64,000 nucleotides of DNA from an uncultured Megasphaera sp. GTDB lineage: Bacteria; Bacillota; Negativicutes; Veillonellales; Megasphaeraceae. Location of the stretch: assembly GCF_900539295.1 (NCBI RefSeq), contig NZ_UQBH01000009.1:1-64000 (forward strand), written 5' to 3'. The notes under the pieces are model-generated. The model worked only from the letters and a program-made list of their open reading frames with translations, had not been told where the DNA came from and made no database searches. Every line of letters begins with the position of its first letter. The first letter of the stretch is position 1. Both the position numbers and the translations under genes were made by a program. Positions 1-7,534 of this stretch are shown one piece after another.

Positions 1-234
1 TACGAAAATGACCTGCACTCCCGAGTAAAACTCGGTATAAACAAATCTAAAGATTTATTTACTGGCGTTCATTCAGTTCATTGTTCAGTTTTCAAAGGTC
101 ATCTGTCGTCGTAGTGACGACTTGTTTATCTTACCAAACTCGAAGGAGCTTGTCAAGCACGTTTTTGAAAGAACTTTCAAAAGATGCTTCGCAGCTGTTG
201 TCTCAGCCGGTGTATAGGGTTTTGCCCCACAACT
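1..234 (-). ncRNA. 5' leader of an rRNA operon (16S lies off the left edge)
   Basis: Read on the minus strand, the segment carries a boxA-like antitermination element (CCTTTGAAAACTGAACA, about 82-98) typical of Firmicute 16S leaders and spacers. It also has short inverted repeats, such as CCGAG/CTCGG near 22-37, of the kind that form processing stems. A strong promoter lies immediately upstream and there is no open frame. The 16S gene itself is not in the window, so this is inferred from leader signals. Confidence 0.7.
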
Positions 235-239
235 TCTTC

Positions 240-268
240 AGTATACTATGATATATCAGGATTGTCAA
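240..268 (-). promoter_or_regulatory. Strong sigma-A promoter of the rRNA operon
   Basis: On the minus strand TTGACA (263-268) is followed by a 17-base spacer and TATACT (240-245). This is near consensus. It lies just downstream of the phosphotransacetylase-like gene and fires toward the left edge. Confidence 0.8.
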
Positions 269-309
269 GACAGCCGCGCTTTATTTTGTACACTATTTTT
301 CAAAACAGA

Positions 310-1320
310 CTATACGATTTCATCTAAAGCATCGCAGCAGCAAACCGTAATCGTATCGACGATAGTCTCCACCGTCGATGCCCGGGACAGATTCATGACC
401 GGTTTAGCCAATCCCTGCAGGAGTGGTCCGAGAACAGTGGCCCCGGCGACGTGTTCCAACATCTTACAGCAAATATTCCCCGTATTCAGGTCGGGAAAGA
501 CGAGGATATCCGCCTTACCGGCTACGGGAGAACGCGGAGCCCACCGTTTGGCATAGGCCGGTACGAGAGCTATATCCACTTCCATCTCCCCGTCAAAGAG
601 AAAATCGACATTGCGGTCGCTTAAGACCTGGACGGCTTTGCGTACCGTATCGGCACCGGATCCCCGTTCACTGCCCATCGTCGAATACGATAATAAGGCG
701 ACCTTAGGGGACTCGATTTTCAAGGTTCGTCTCGCCCTGTCGACGCAGCTGCAGGCAATGTCCGCCAATTGATATTCATCCGGCGTCGGAATGACATCAC
801 CGTCGCCGACGACCAGGACGCCATCGTGGCCAAACTGCATCATATCGGTGAGAAGAATAAAGGAACTGCTCACGGTATCGATTCCATCAGCCGTTCCGAT
901 GATCTGCAGGGCCCCATGAAGGACTTCCGGTGCCGGCGTTTCCAGTCCCACTACCATACCGGCCGTTTCTCCCGACGCGACCAGAGAGGCCCCAAAATAA
1001 AGGGGATTCCGCAAAAAGCGACGACTTTCTTCCAGGGTCATTCCCGATGCCCGCCGCCGATGGGCATAGGCTTTGGCGAATCGGTCAAAATCCCGATGGT
1101 CTTTCGGGTAAATCATTTCAGCCCCTTCCAGGTCGAGTTGGTATCGAAGGGCCAGTTCCCGAATGTCCTGCCGCTTCCCGATCAATACCGGGATGGCCAA
1201 TTTTTCTGCCAAGACCCGATCGGCGGCCTGCAGTATCCGAAGATCATCGCTTTCAGGCAGGACGATTTTTTGAGGTTTTGAAGCCGCCCGTTGTTTTAAA
1301 GACGTAATATACCGGCTCAT
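310..1320 (-). CDS. Phosphotransacetylase-like protein with an altered active site
   Basis: This 336-residue protein has the full length and fold signature of the phosphate acetyl/butyryltransferase family, which interconverts acyl-CoA and acyl-phosphate in the cytoplasm. Family blocks are visible: VLPES at 20-24, TVSSSF at 149-154, SYSTMGS at 211-217 and GPLLQGLAKPV near 298-308. The C-terminal catalytic block, normally DLSRGC followed by an Asp, reads NLSRAS and ends in Thr319. Ser312 and Arg313 are kept, but the Asp equivalent to Asp316 of the Methanosarcina enzyme is lost. It is a paralogue of the first third of the next gene upstream, so it looks like a tandem duplicate. The start has AAAGGA upstream. 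It may be inactive or have another substrate. Confidence 0.85.
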   Translation of the reverse strand: MSRYITSLKQRAASKPQKIVLPESDDLRILQAADRVLAEKLAIPVLIGKRQDIRELALRYQLDLEGAEMIYPKDHRDFDRFAKAYAHRRRASGMTLEESRRFLRNPLYFGASLVASGETAGMVVGLETPAPEVLHGALQIIGTADGIDTVSSSFILLTDMMQFGHDGVLVVGDGDVIPTPDEYQLADIACSCVDRARRTLKIESPKVALLSYSTMGSERGSGADTVRKAVQVLSDRNVDFLFDGEMEVDIALVPAYAKRWAPRSPVAGKADILVFPDLNTGNICCKMLEHVAGATVLGPLLQGLAKPVMNLSRASTVETIVDTITVCCCDALDEIV

Positions 1321-1449
1321 AACTATCCTTTCCGCATCATGTGTATTGATTTTATTATAAGGCAGATGTAAAAGAAAGCAAGCCGGAAAAGACAGACAGC
1401 CTCCGCCGGCATTGACGAAGACTGTCTGGAATGGCCGAAAAGAACGGCC

Positions 1450-3891
1450 TCACTTCAGGATAGGCTGAACCTTATCTTCCTTTCCCAAAAGGTAATGTTT
1501 ATTGATGTACTGCGTATGAAGCAGCGATTCCGACAATTCACTGAGAGGTTCTCCCAAGAATTTGGCATACAGGGTCCGGAGCTCTCCATTTTCCCAGCTG
1601 GCGCGAGTCGGCTTTTGTGCGTCCATTGCATAGAGTGCTTCGATGCGGGCCCGCTTGGCCGGAATTTCCAGCGGCAGCTGAGTCCGCGGCTGGCCGCCTC
1701 CTCCGATACAGCCGCCGGGACAGGCCATGATTTCGATAAAGGCGTATTTTTTCCACGAATGCTTTTCTTCCATCAAATTGATGAACCGGCGAGCATTAGC
1801 CAGTCCGCTGACAGCGACGACGCGGATGATGTCGTTATCAAGGGTCAGGCCCGCTTCCTTTACCCCTTCCAGGCCGCGCACGGCTTCAAAATGAAGAAAG
1901 TCTTCATCGGCCGGTTTATGAGTCTTCAAATAAACGAGGGTCCGCAAGACACCTTCCATCAAGCCGCCGCTGTTGCCAAAGAGAGTACCGCCGCCGGACG
2001 ATTCGCCAAAGACGCTGTCATAAGTCGAATTTTCAAGGCGGTCAAAATCGATGCCTTTTTCTTTAATCCACGCCGCCAGCTCCCGCGTCGTAATGCAGTA
2101 ATCGGTATCGCGCATGGCCTCATGCTGCCAATAGCGCCCGGCCGTATTTTGTTCCGGTCTGGAAATTTCGGACTTCTTCGCCGTACAGGGCGTAACCGAA
2201 ACGATGACCAGTTTGGAAGGATCGATATGCATTCGCTTGGCAAAATATGTTTTTATCATCGGACTGAGCATGCTGCTGGGACTTCTCCCGGTCGACAGGT
2301 GAGGAATCAGTTCGGGAAAGAAGATTTCTGTAAACTCGACCCACGACGGACAACTGCTGGTAAACTGCGGCAAGAGTTCCTTCTTATTCTCCATGCGGGA
2401 TAAGAGTTCCGATGCTTCTTCCATAATGGCCAGGTCGCCGCCGAAGTTGGTATCAAAGACGTAATCCCCGCCGAGTCCGCGCAGGGCGGCAATCATTTTT
2501 CCCTGAACGTTTTCGCCAAAAGGCCTTCCGAAGGCATCGCCAAGGGCCACGCTCACCGAAGAGGACGATTGGAATACAACGACCTTATCGGGATCATCGA
2601 TGGCCCGTTGAATCTCAGCACGCTGGGAAACGGTCGTCGTCGCCCCGAACATGCAGGTCAAAGAGCACTGGCCGCAGTGGACGCAAATGGGAACATCGCC
2701 CGTACTTTCCAAAGAATAATAGCCTGTCATGGACATGACTTCAGCACAGCGGCGGCGGCAAAGAGTGCAGTTCTTACATTTTTCCGGATTAAATTGAATC
2801 GAAATATTGCGGTTTTCGACGGCTACCCGACTGTCCAGTTTTTCAAAGCGACTAGTAAAGACCATATCCCGTTTCTTTTCGGCCTGCATATAGATGGCAT
2901 CGCTGCAGCAGATGGCAATGACATCGGTAATATCTTCTGCCGTACAGCCGCGGGATAAGTCCATGACCGGCTTAGCCAACCCTTGGAGAAGGGGCCCCAA
3001 TGCCGTCGCACCGGCCAAGTGCTCGAGGATTTTATAACAGATATTCCCGGAAACGAGATTGGGAAATACGAGGACATTGGCCTGACCGGCAACAGCAGAC
3101 CCCGGTGCTTTCTGACGAGCAATGCGCGGTACCAAGGCAGCATCAGCCTGCAGATCGCCGTCAAACTCAAAGTCGACGTTGCGGTCCCGCAAAAGCCGGA
3201 CAGCCTCGCGGACGCGCTCGACTTCTTCTCCGGCACCGCTGCCCATAGTCGAGTAAGACAAAAAGGCCACTTTCGGATCGAGGGTCTGAGCCGTCCTCCG
3301 AGCCCGTTCCACACAGCTGACAGCAATGTCAGCCAGCTGCTGAGGACTCGGTTCAATGACGACGCTGCAGTCGCCCATAACGAAGATACCGTCGTCGCCA
3401 AACTGGGGCTTATCGGTAATCATAATGAAGGAGCTGCTGACCGTTGACAGGCCCGGATGGGGACCGATGACCTGCAGCGCCGCCCGAATGACTTCCGATG
3501 ACGTGGCGACGGCGCCGGCGACCATGCCGTCGGCAATATCAAATACGACGAGACAGGCAGCAAAGAAAATATAATTCGTTAACAGGGTTTCCCGGGCCTC
3601 GGCAGCTGTCATGCCTTTCTTCGCCCGCCGCTGTGCATAGTAGCGGCAAAAGGTATCCAGCATGGGATACGTTTCGGGATCGATGATTTCAATGCCGTCC
3701 ATGTCGATCTGATACTCTGAGGCAACTTCGACGATGCTCTGCGGACGGCCGATCAAGATTGGGCGGGCAAAGCCTTCGGCCTGTACCCGTTCAGCAGCCT
3801 GGAGCACTCTTCGGCTTTCCGATTCCGGCAAGACGATTTTCTTCTGTTCTTTGGCAACGCGGCGTTTCAAATTATTAATAAAGCGCGACAT
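1450..3891 (-). CDS. Phosphotransacetylase fused to [FeFe]-hydrogenase
   Basis: One open frame of 813 residues. The start at 3891 (MSRFINN) is chosen because GAGGTG lies 8 bases upstream and it aligns with the neighbouring paralogue. Residues 1 to about 333 are a complete phosphotransacetylase with the catalytic block SRGCTAED (Ser313, Arg314, Asp320). Then come two [4Fe-4S] motifs, both CxxCxxCxxxC (Cys372-382 and Cys403-413), and an H-cluster domain. All four H-cluster ligands are visible: Cys514 (TSSCPSW), Cys569 (TPCTAKKSE), and Cys724 and Cys728 (EIMACPGGCIGGGGQP). The first Cys of the usual TSCCP motif, the proton-relay Cys of group A enzymes, is Ser513. Both activities draw on pyruvate:ferredoxin oxidoreductase products (acetyl-CoA and reduced ferredoxin). 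I know of no characterised fusion of this kind. No good ribosome binding site precedes the internal Met at the junction, so separate translation looks unlikely. Confidence 0.9.
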   Translation of the reverse strand: MSRFINNLKRRVAKEQKKIVLPESESRRVLQAAERVQAEGFARPILIGRPQSIVEVASEYQIDMDGIEIIDPETYPMLDTFCRYYAQRRAKKGMTAAEARETLLTNYIFFAACLVVFDIADGMVAGAVATSSEVIRAALQVIGPHPGLSTVSSSFIMITDKPQFGDDGIFVMGDCSVVIEPSPQQLADIAVSCVERARRTAQTLDPKVAFLSYSTMGSGAGEEVERVREAVRLLRDRNVDFEFDGDLQADAALVPRIARQKAPGSAVAGQANVLVFPNLVSGNICYKILEHLAGATALGPLLQGLAKPVMDLSRGCTAEDITDVIAICCSDAIYMQAEKKRDMVFTSRFEKLDSRVAVENRNISIQFNPEKCKNCTLCRRRCAEVMSMTGYYSLESTGDVPICVHCGQCSLTCMFGATTTVSQRAEIQRAIDDPDKVVVFQSSSSVSVALGDAFGRPFGENVQGKMIAALRGLGGDYVFDTNFGGDLAIMEEASELLSRMENKKELLPQFTSSCPSWVEFTEIFFPELIPHLSTGRSPSSMLSPMIKTYFAKRMHIDPSKLVIVSVTPCTAKKSEISRPEQNTAGRYWQHEAMRDTDYCITTRELAAWIKEKGIDFDRLENSTYDSVFGESSGGGTLFGNSGGLMEGVLRTLVYLKTHKPADEDFLHFEAVRGLEGVKEAGLTLDNDIIRVVAVSGLANARRFINLMEEKHSWKKYAFIEIMACPGGCIGGGGQPRTQLPLEIPAKRARIEALYAMDAQKPTRASWENGELRTLYAKFLGEPLSELSESLLHTQYINKHYLLGKEDKVQPILK

Positions 3892-4019
3892 AGGACAACA
3901 CCTCACATCTTTCAATACACGGTCAATGGGTTAAGTATAGTATAGAACAAAAAGAAAATCCTTACCGCCGTTGTGACACGAAAGGTTATATTCAGCGACT
4001 AAAGGGCTGCCGGAAACGA

Positions 4020-4051
4020 CAAAAAAAGAGCTGACCCGAAGGACAGCTCTC
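4020..4051 (-). terminator. Rho-independent terminator of glmS
   Basis: On the minus strand AGAGCTG and CAGCTCT form a stem around a UCCUUCGGGU loop, followed by seven T. It lies 22 bases past the glmS stop. Confidence 0.9.
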
Positions 4052-4072
4052 TAATCAGGCTGAGTAATGCAA

Positions 4073-5902
4073 TTATTCTACCGTAACGCTCTTAGCCAGG
4101 TTACGCGGTTTGTCGACGTCGTTTCCGCGGCTGACAGCGATATAATAAGCCAACAGCTGCAGCGGAACGATAGCCAGAATCGAAACGACGAAATCGTCCG
4201 ATGCGGGAACCTTAATCAAGGTGTCAACGGTATGGACGACTTCCGTATCATCATCCTGGGCAATGCCGACAACAAAGGCATCGCGGGCTTTGACTTCCTT
4301 GATATTGCTGATCATCTTGCCTTTGACTTCGACCTGTGTTGCCAAGGCAATGACGGGAACACCGGCTTCGATGAGTGACAGCGTGCCGTGCTTCAATTCA
4401 CCACCGGCATAGGATTCAGCGTGGATGTAAGAAATTTCTTTTAATTTCAAAGCGCCTTCCATAGCCAGACCGTAGTCCATGGAGCGGCCGATAAAGAAGA
4501 CGTCTTCCTTATCTTTGAAGGCACTGCACAGGCCTTTGATCGTATCGACCTGATCAAAGATCTGCTGGCACTGATCCGGAAGTTTTGCCAAATGAGCCAG
4601 GATTTTAGCTTCGCGGTCAGCCGGCAGATTGCCGTTCAAGCGGCCCATGTAAAGAGCCAAGAGGAGCAGCGTTACCAGCTGGGTCGTATAAGCCTTAGTC
4701 GAAGCAACGGCGATTTCAGGGCCTGCCAGCGTATAGGCTACCTGGTCGGCTTCACGGGAAATGGAAGAGCCGACGACGTTGGTAATAGCCAGCGACCGAG
4801 CACCGCGGCGTTTTGCTTCCTTGAGAGCTGCCATCGTATCGATCGTTTCGCCGGACTGGCTGACGACGATGCACAAGGTCTTGCTGTCAGTCAAAGGATC
4901 GCGGTAGCGATATTCCGATGCGATGTCAACTTCAACGGGAATGCGGGCCAATTTTTCAATGAAGTACTTGGCCAGAAGACCTGCATGATAAGCCGTACCG
5001 CAGGCAGTAATCAAGATCTTGTCGATGGACTTCACATCTTCCGGAGTCCAGTTCAGTTCTTCAAAGGAAACGTGCTTGCCGCCGTCAACAATGCGGCGTC
5101 CCATCGTATCCTTGATGGCCTTCGGCTGTTCATAGATTTCTTTGAGCATGAAGTGTTCAAAGCCGCCCTTTTCGGCTGCTTCGGCATCCCAATTTACTTC
5201 AAAGACTTTCTTCGAAATCGGATTGCCTTCGAGGTCCGTCACCCAAACCTTGTCTTTCATGACGACGGCAATTTCACCGTCATTCATGATGTAGGTCTTC
5301 CGCGTGTAGCTTAAGATGGCCGGAATATCCGAGGCAATATAATTTTCTCCATCACCGAGACCGACAATCAAAGGATTGTCCTTTTTCGTGCAAATGATCT
5401 TGTCCGGTTCAAATTTGCACATGAAAACCAAGGAATAGGAACCGTGGAGGAGAGCCAGGACCTTGCGGACCGTCGAGGTGAAATCACCGTCGTACAGGTC
5501 TTTGCACAGGTGGGCAATGACTTCCGTATCCGTTTCCGAGCGGAAGTGGTATCCCTTTTTGAGCAAGCCTTCCTTCAATTCCATGTAGTTTTCAATGATC
5601 CCGTTGTGGACGATGACAAAATCCCCTTTTTCATCCGTATGGGGATGAGCGTTGACGTCCGACGGACCGCCGTGGGTTGCCCAGCGGGTGTGACCGATGC
5701 CGGACGTGCCGACGACGGGATGTTTCTTGACTTCTTCCGCCAAGTTTGCCAGCCGGCCTGCTTTTTTGCGGACAGCAATAGCGCCGTCATGATAAACGGC
5801 AATGCCCGCCGAGTCATAACCGCGGTACTCCAGCTTGGACAGACCATCCATTAAAAATTCTGCCGCTTCTCTGTCTCCGATGTAACCCACAATACCACAC
5901 AT
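4073..5902 (-). CDS. glmS: Glutamine-fructose-6-phosphate aminotransferase
   Basis: This 609-residue enzyme makes glucosamine-6-phosphate from fructose-6-phosphate and glutamine, the entry step to UDP-GlcNAc for the cell wall. The protein begins Met-Cys-Gly-Ile-Val-Gly, placing the N-terminal nucleophile Cys at residue 2, so the start must be 5902. AGGAGG precedes it. An open frame runs further upstream, but that stretch is the ribozyme. The N-terminal glutaminase domain (TRWATHG, HNGIIENY) is followed by two SIS sugar-isomerase domains (SQSGETIDT, ASTKAYTTQ). The end reads DKPRNLAKSVTVE, the usual GlmS C-terminus. It lies after glmM and behind a glmS ribozyme, so expression should be repressed by its own product. 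Confidence 0.98.
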   Translation of the reverse strand: MCGIVGYIGDREAAEFLMDGLSKLEYRGYDSAGIAVYHDGAIAVRKKAGRLANLAEEVKKHPVVGTSGIGHTRWATHGGPSDVNAHPHTDEKGDFVIVHNGIIENYMELKEGLLKKGYHFRSETDTEVIAHLCKDLYDGDFTSTVRKVLALLHGSYSLVFMCKFEPDKIICTKKDNPLIVGLGDGENYIASDIPAILSYTRKTYIMNDGEIAVVMKDKVWVTDLEGNPISKKVFEVNWDAEAAEKGGFEHFMLKEIYEQPKAIKDTMGRRIVDGGKHVSFEELNWTPEDVKSIDKILITACGTAYHAGLLAKYFIEKLARIPVEVDIASEYRYRDPLTDSKTLCIVVSQSGETIDTMAALKEAKRRGARSLAITNVVGSSISREADQVAYTLAGPEIAVASTKAYTTQLVTLLLLALYMGRLNGNLPADREAKILAHLAKLPDQCQQIFDQVDTIKGLCSAFKDKEDVFFIGRSMDYGLAMEGALKLKEISYIHAESYAGGELKHGTLSLIEAGVPVIALATQVEVKGKMISNIKEVKARDAFVVGIAQDDDTEVVHTVDTLIKVPASDDFVVSILAIVPLQLLAYYIAVSRGNDVDKPRNLAKSVTVE

Positions 5903-5929
5903 AGTTATATCCTCCTGATATAAAGTTTT

Positions 5930-6070
5930 TTTCCTTCTTATGATGAAGTTGTCGACAATGTTACCACTGTAATTTTCCATCATATGACGACTGAAGGTGC
6001 CGAGAGACATCCGCTGACAATTCGATACTTCTCTACCTCGTCTACCTGAATCATTCAGGTACTAGCGCTA
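5930..6070 (-). ncRNA. glmS ribozyme riboswitch
   Basis: On the minus strand the leader contains the glmS ribozyme core. A cleavage-site AGCGC block (cut expected between 6069 and 6068) is followed by a short hairpin (ACCTGAATGATTCAGGT), then GACGAGGTAGAG, TATCGA and CAGCGGATGTCTC. The order and spacing match the Thermoanaerobacter and Bacillus ribozymes. Known members self-cleave when glucosamine-6-phosphate binds, destabilising glmS mRNA. It ends just before the AGGAGG site of glmS. Confidence 0.9.
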
Positions 6071-6105
6071 TCCATTATAACGTTAAGGATTTCCAAACGC
6101 CTGTA

Positions 6106-6143
6106 TAAAAAAAACAGGAACGGAGTTCAATGAACTCCATTCC
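6106..6143 (-). terminator. Terminator between glmM and the glmS ribozyme
   Basis: On the minus strand a 12-pair stem (GGAATGGAGTTC with GAACTCCGTTCC, one U-G pair, loop ATT) is followed by TGTTTTTTTT. It should end the cdaA-glmM transcript and make glmS a separate unit. Confidence 0.9.
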
Positions 6144-6146
6144 CAT

Positions 6147-6175
6147 ACTGTAATATGTTTGCGAGTTTTTGTCAA
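6147..6175 (-). promoter_or_regulatory. Candidate promoter upstream of glmS
   Basis: TTGACA (6170-6175), 17 bases, TACAGT (6147-6152) on the minus strand, directly after the glmM stop. Its transcript would start at the terminator stem and still contain the ribozyme. A second perfect TATAAT sits at 6074-6079 but lacks a good -35. Confidence 0.45.
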
Positions 6176-6178
6176 TAC

Positions 6179-7534
6179 CTACTTTGAAGGACCCATTTCA
6201 TGTTCGACTACGACGGCGATATCATCGACGATCCGTTCCAACTGTTCCAGGTCCGGTCCTTCTGCCATGACACGAATAAGGGGTTCTGTCCCCGATGGGC
6301 GGACAAGAATTCGCCCTTCATCGCCAAGTTCTTCTTCGCCCGAAGAAATAGCGGCCATAATGAGGTTGTTGTCTTCCCATCCCGATTTCGTCTGAACGCG
6401 AATGTTTTTCAAAATTTGAGGATAACGGGTCATGAGAGCAGCCAGTTCCGACAGGGGTTTGTTCTGCTGTTTCATGATGCTCAGCAGTTGGACAGCCGTA
6501 AGCAGGCCGTCACCGGTCGTATTGTAGTCGAGGAAAATGATATGGCCCGACTGTTCCCCGCCGAGGGAATAACCGTCTTTTCTCATTTTTTCCAGGACAT
6601 AGCGGTCGCCGACAGCCGTGATTTCCGTCTTGCAGCCCATTTCCTTCAAGGCCTTATGGAAGCCGATATTACTCATGACCGTACCGACGACGGTATCTTG
6701 TTTGAGACGGCCTTCGGCCTTCAATTTCATAGCGCAGAGGAGCATGATCTGGTCGCCGTCCATGTCCTGGCCTTTTTCGTCGACAGCCAGACAGCGGTCG
6801 GCATCACCGTCATTGGCAATACCGATATCGGCGCCGTATTTCAAGACCGTTTCCTTCAGGCTGTCGAGGCTCGTAGATCCGCAGTTTTCGTTGATGTTGA
6901 TGCCGTTCGGTTTGTTATGAATAGCAATGACTTCGGCTCCTAAGCGTTCGAGGATTTCCGGCCCTAACAGCGACGCCGAACCGTTGGCCCCGTCATGGAC
7001 GACTTTAAGACCGGAAAGGTCGATATCCGTCGACTTACAAATAAAATCCGCATATTCCCGCTGCAGGTCGGTCCAACCCGAAATCGTACCGATGGCAGCA
7101 CCGGTCGGACGACTCTGAAGGCCGGCCCGTTCATCCTTCAGCATGTATTCTTCGATTTTGTCTTCCATTTCATCAGGCAGCTTATAGCCAAAGCCGTCGA
7201 AAAATTTTATGCCGTTGTATTCAAAGGGATTATGAGACGCAGAAATCATAACGCCGGCATCCATATGATGCGTTCTTGTCAGGTAGGCAATGGCCGGAGT
7301 CGGAATGACGCCTGCCATGTAGCAGTCACCACCGGCCGATGCGATGCCAGCTGCCAGGATATCGGCCAGCATGGTGCCGGAACGGCGTGTATCCCTTCCG
7401 ATGAGGAAGGTCGGGTGTTCTTTATTCTGCCCAAAGATATAGGCAGCGGCTCTGCCCAAATGATATGCCAATTCCGGGGTCAAAGTGTCGTTAGCGACGC
7501 CTCGCACTCCATCTGTTCCAAACAATCTAGCCAT
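6179..7534 (-). CDS. glmM: Phosphoglucosamine mutase
   Basis: This 451-residue protein converts glucosamine-6-phosphate to glucosamine-1-phosphate, the step after GlmS. It starts RLFGTDGVRG, typical of GlmM. It carries the phosphoserine loop ISASHNP near residue 100, the metal loop DGDADR, and a C-terminal phosphate-binding segment RPSGTEPLIRVM. The start codon directly abuts the stop of the preceding dehydrogenase gene, and GGAGGTAA lies inside that gene's end, so translation is probably coupled. It is the last gene of the cdaA-cdaR-dehydrogenase-glmM run, ending at a strong terminator. In other Firmicutes CdaR and GlmM both modulate CdaA, which fits this grouping. Confidence 0.97.
   Translation of the reverse strand: MARLFGTDGVRGVANDTLTPELAYHLGRAAAYIFGQNKEHPTFLIGRDTRRSGTMLADILAAGIASAGGDCYMAGVIPTPAIAYLTRTHHMDAGVMISASHNPFEYNGIKFFDGFGYKLPDEMEDKIEEYMLKDERAGLQSRPTGAAIGTISGWTDLQREYADFICKSTDIDLSGLKVVHDGANGSASLLGPEILERLGAEVIAIHNKPNGININENCGSTSLDSLKETVLKYGADIGIANDGDADRCLAVDEKGQDMDGDQIMLLCAMKLKAEGRLKQDTVVGTVMSNIGFHKALKEMGCKTEITAVGDRYVLEKMRKDGYSLGGEQSGHIIFLDYNTTGDGLLTAVQLLSIMKQQNKPLSELAALMTRYPQILKNIRVQTKSGWEDNNLIMAAISSGEEELGDEGRILVRPSGTEPLIRVMAEGPDLEQLERIVDDIAVVVEHEMGPSK

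Noticed and set aside
1381..1445. Hairpins (AGACAG/CTGTCT and GGCCG/CGGCC) after the hydrogenase fusion gene
   Set aside because: Stems are short and T runs weak; not firm enough to call a terminator.
2840..2880. Internal translation start that would yield a free hydrogenase
   Set aside because: Met codons exist at the junction, but the purine-rich bases before them do not form a good Shine-Dalgarno at proper spacing, so the fusion is the simpler reading.
5903..6010. N-terminal extension of glmS
   Set aside because: GlmS needs Cys at position 2, and the upstream stretch is the glmS ribozyme.
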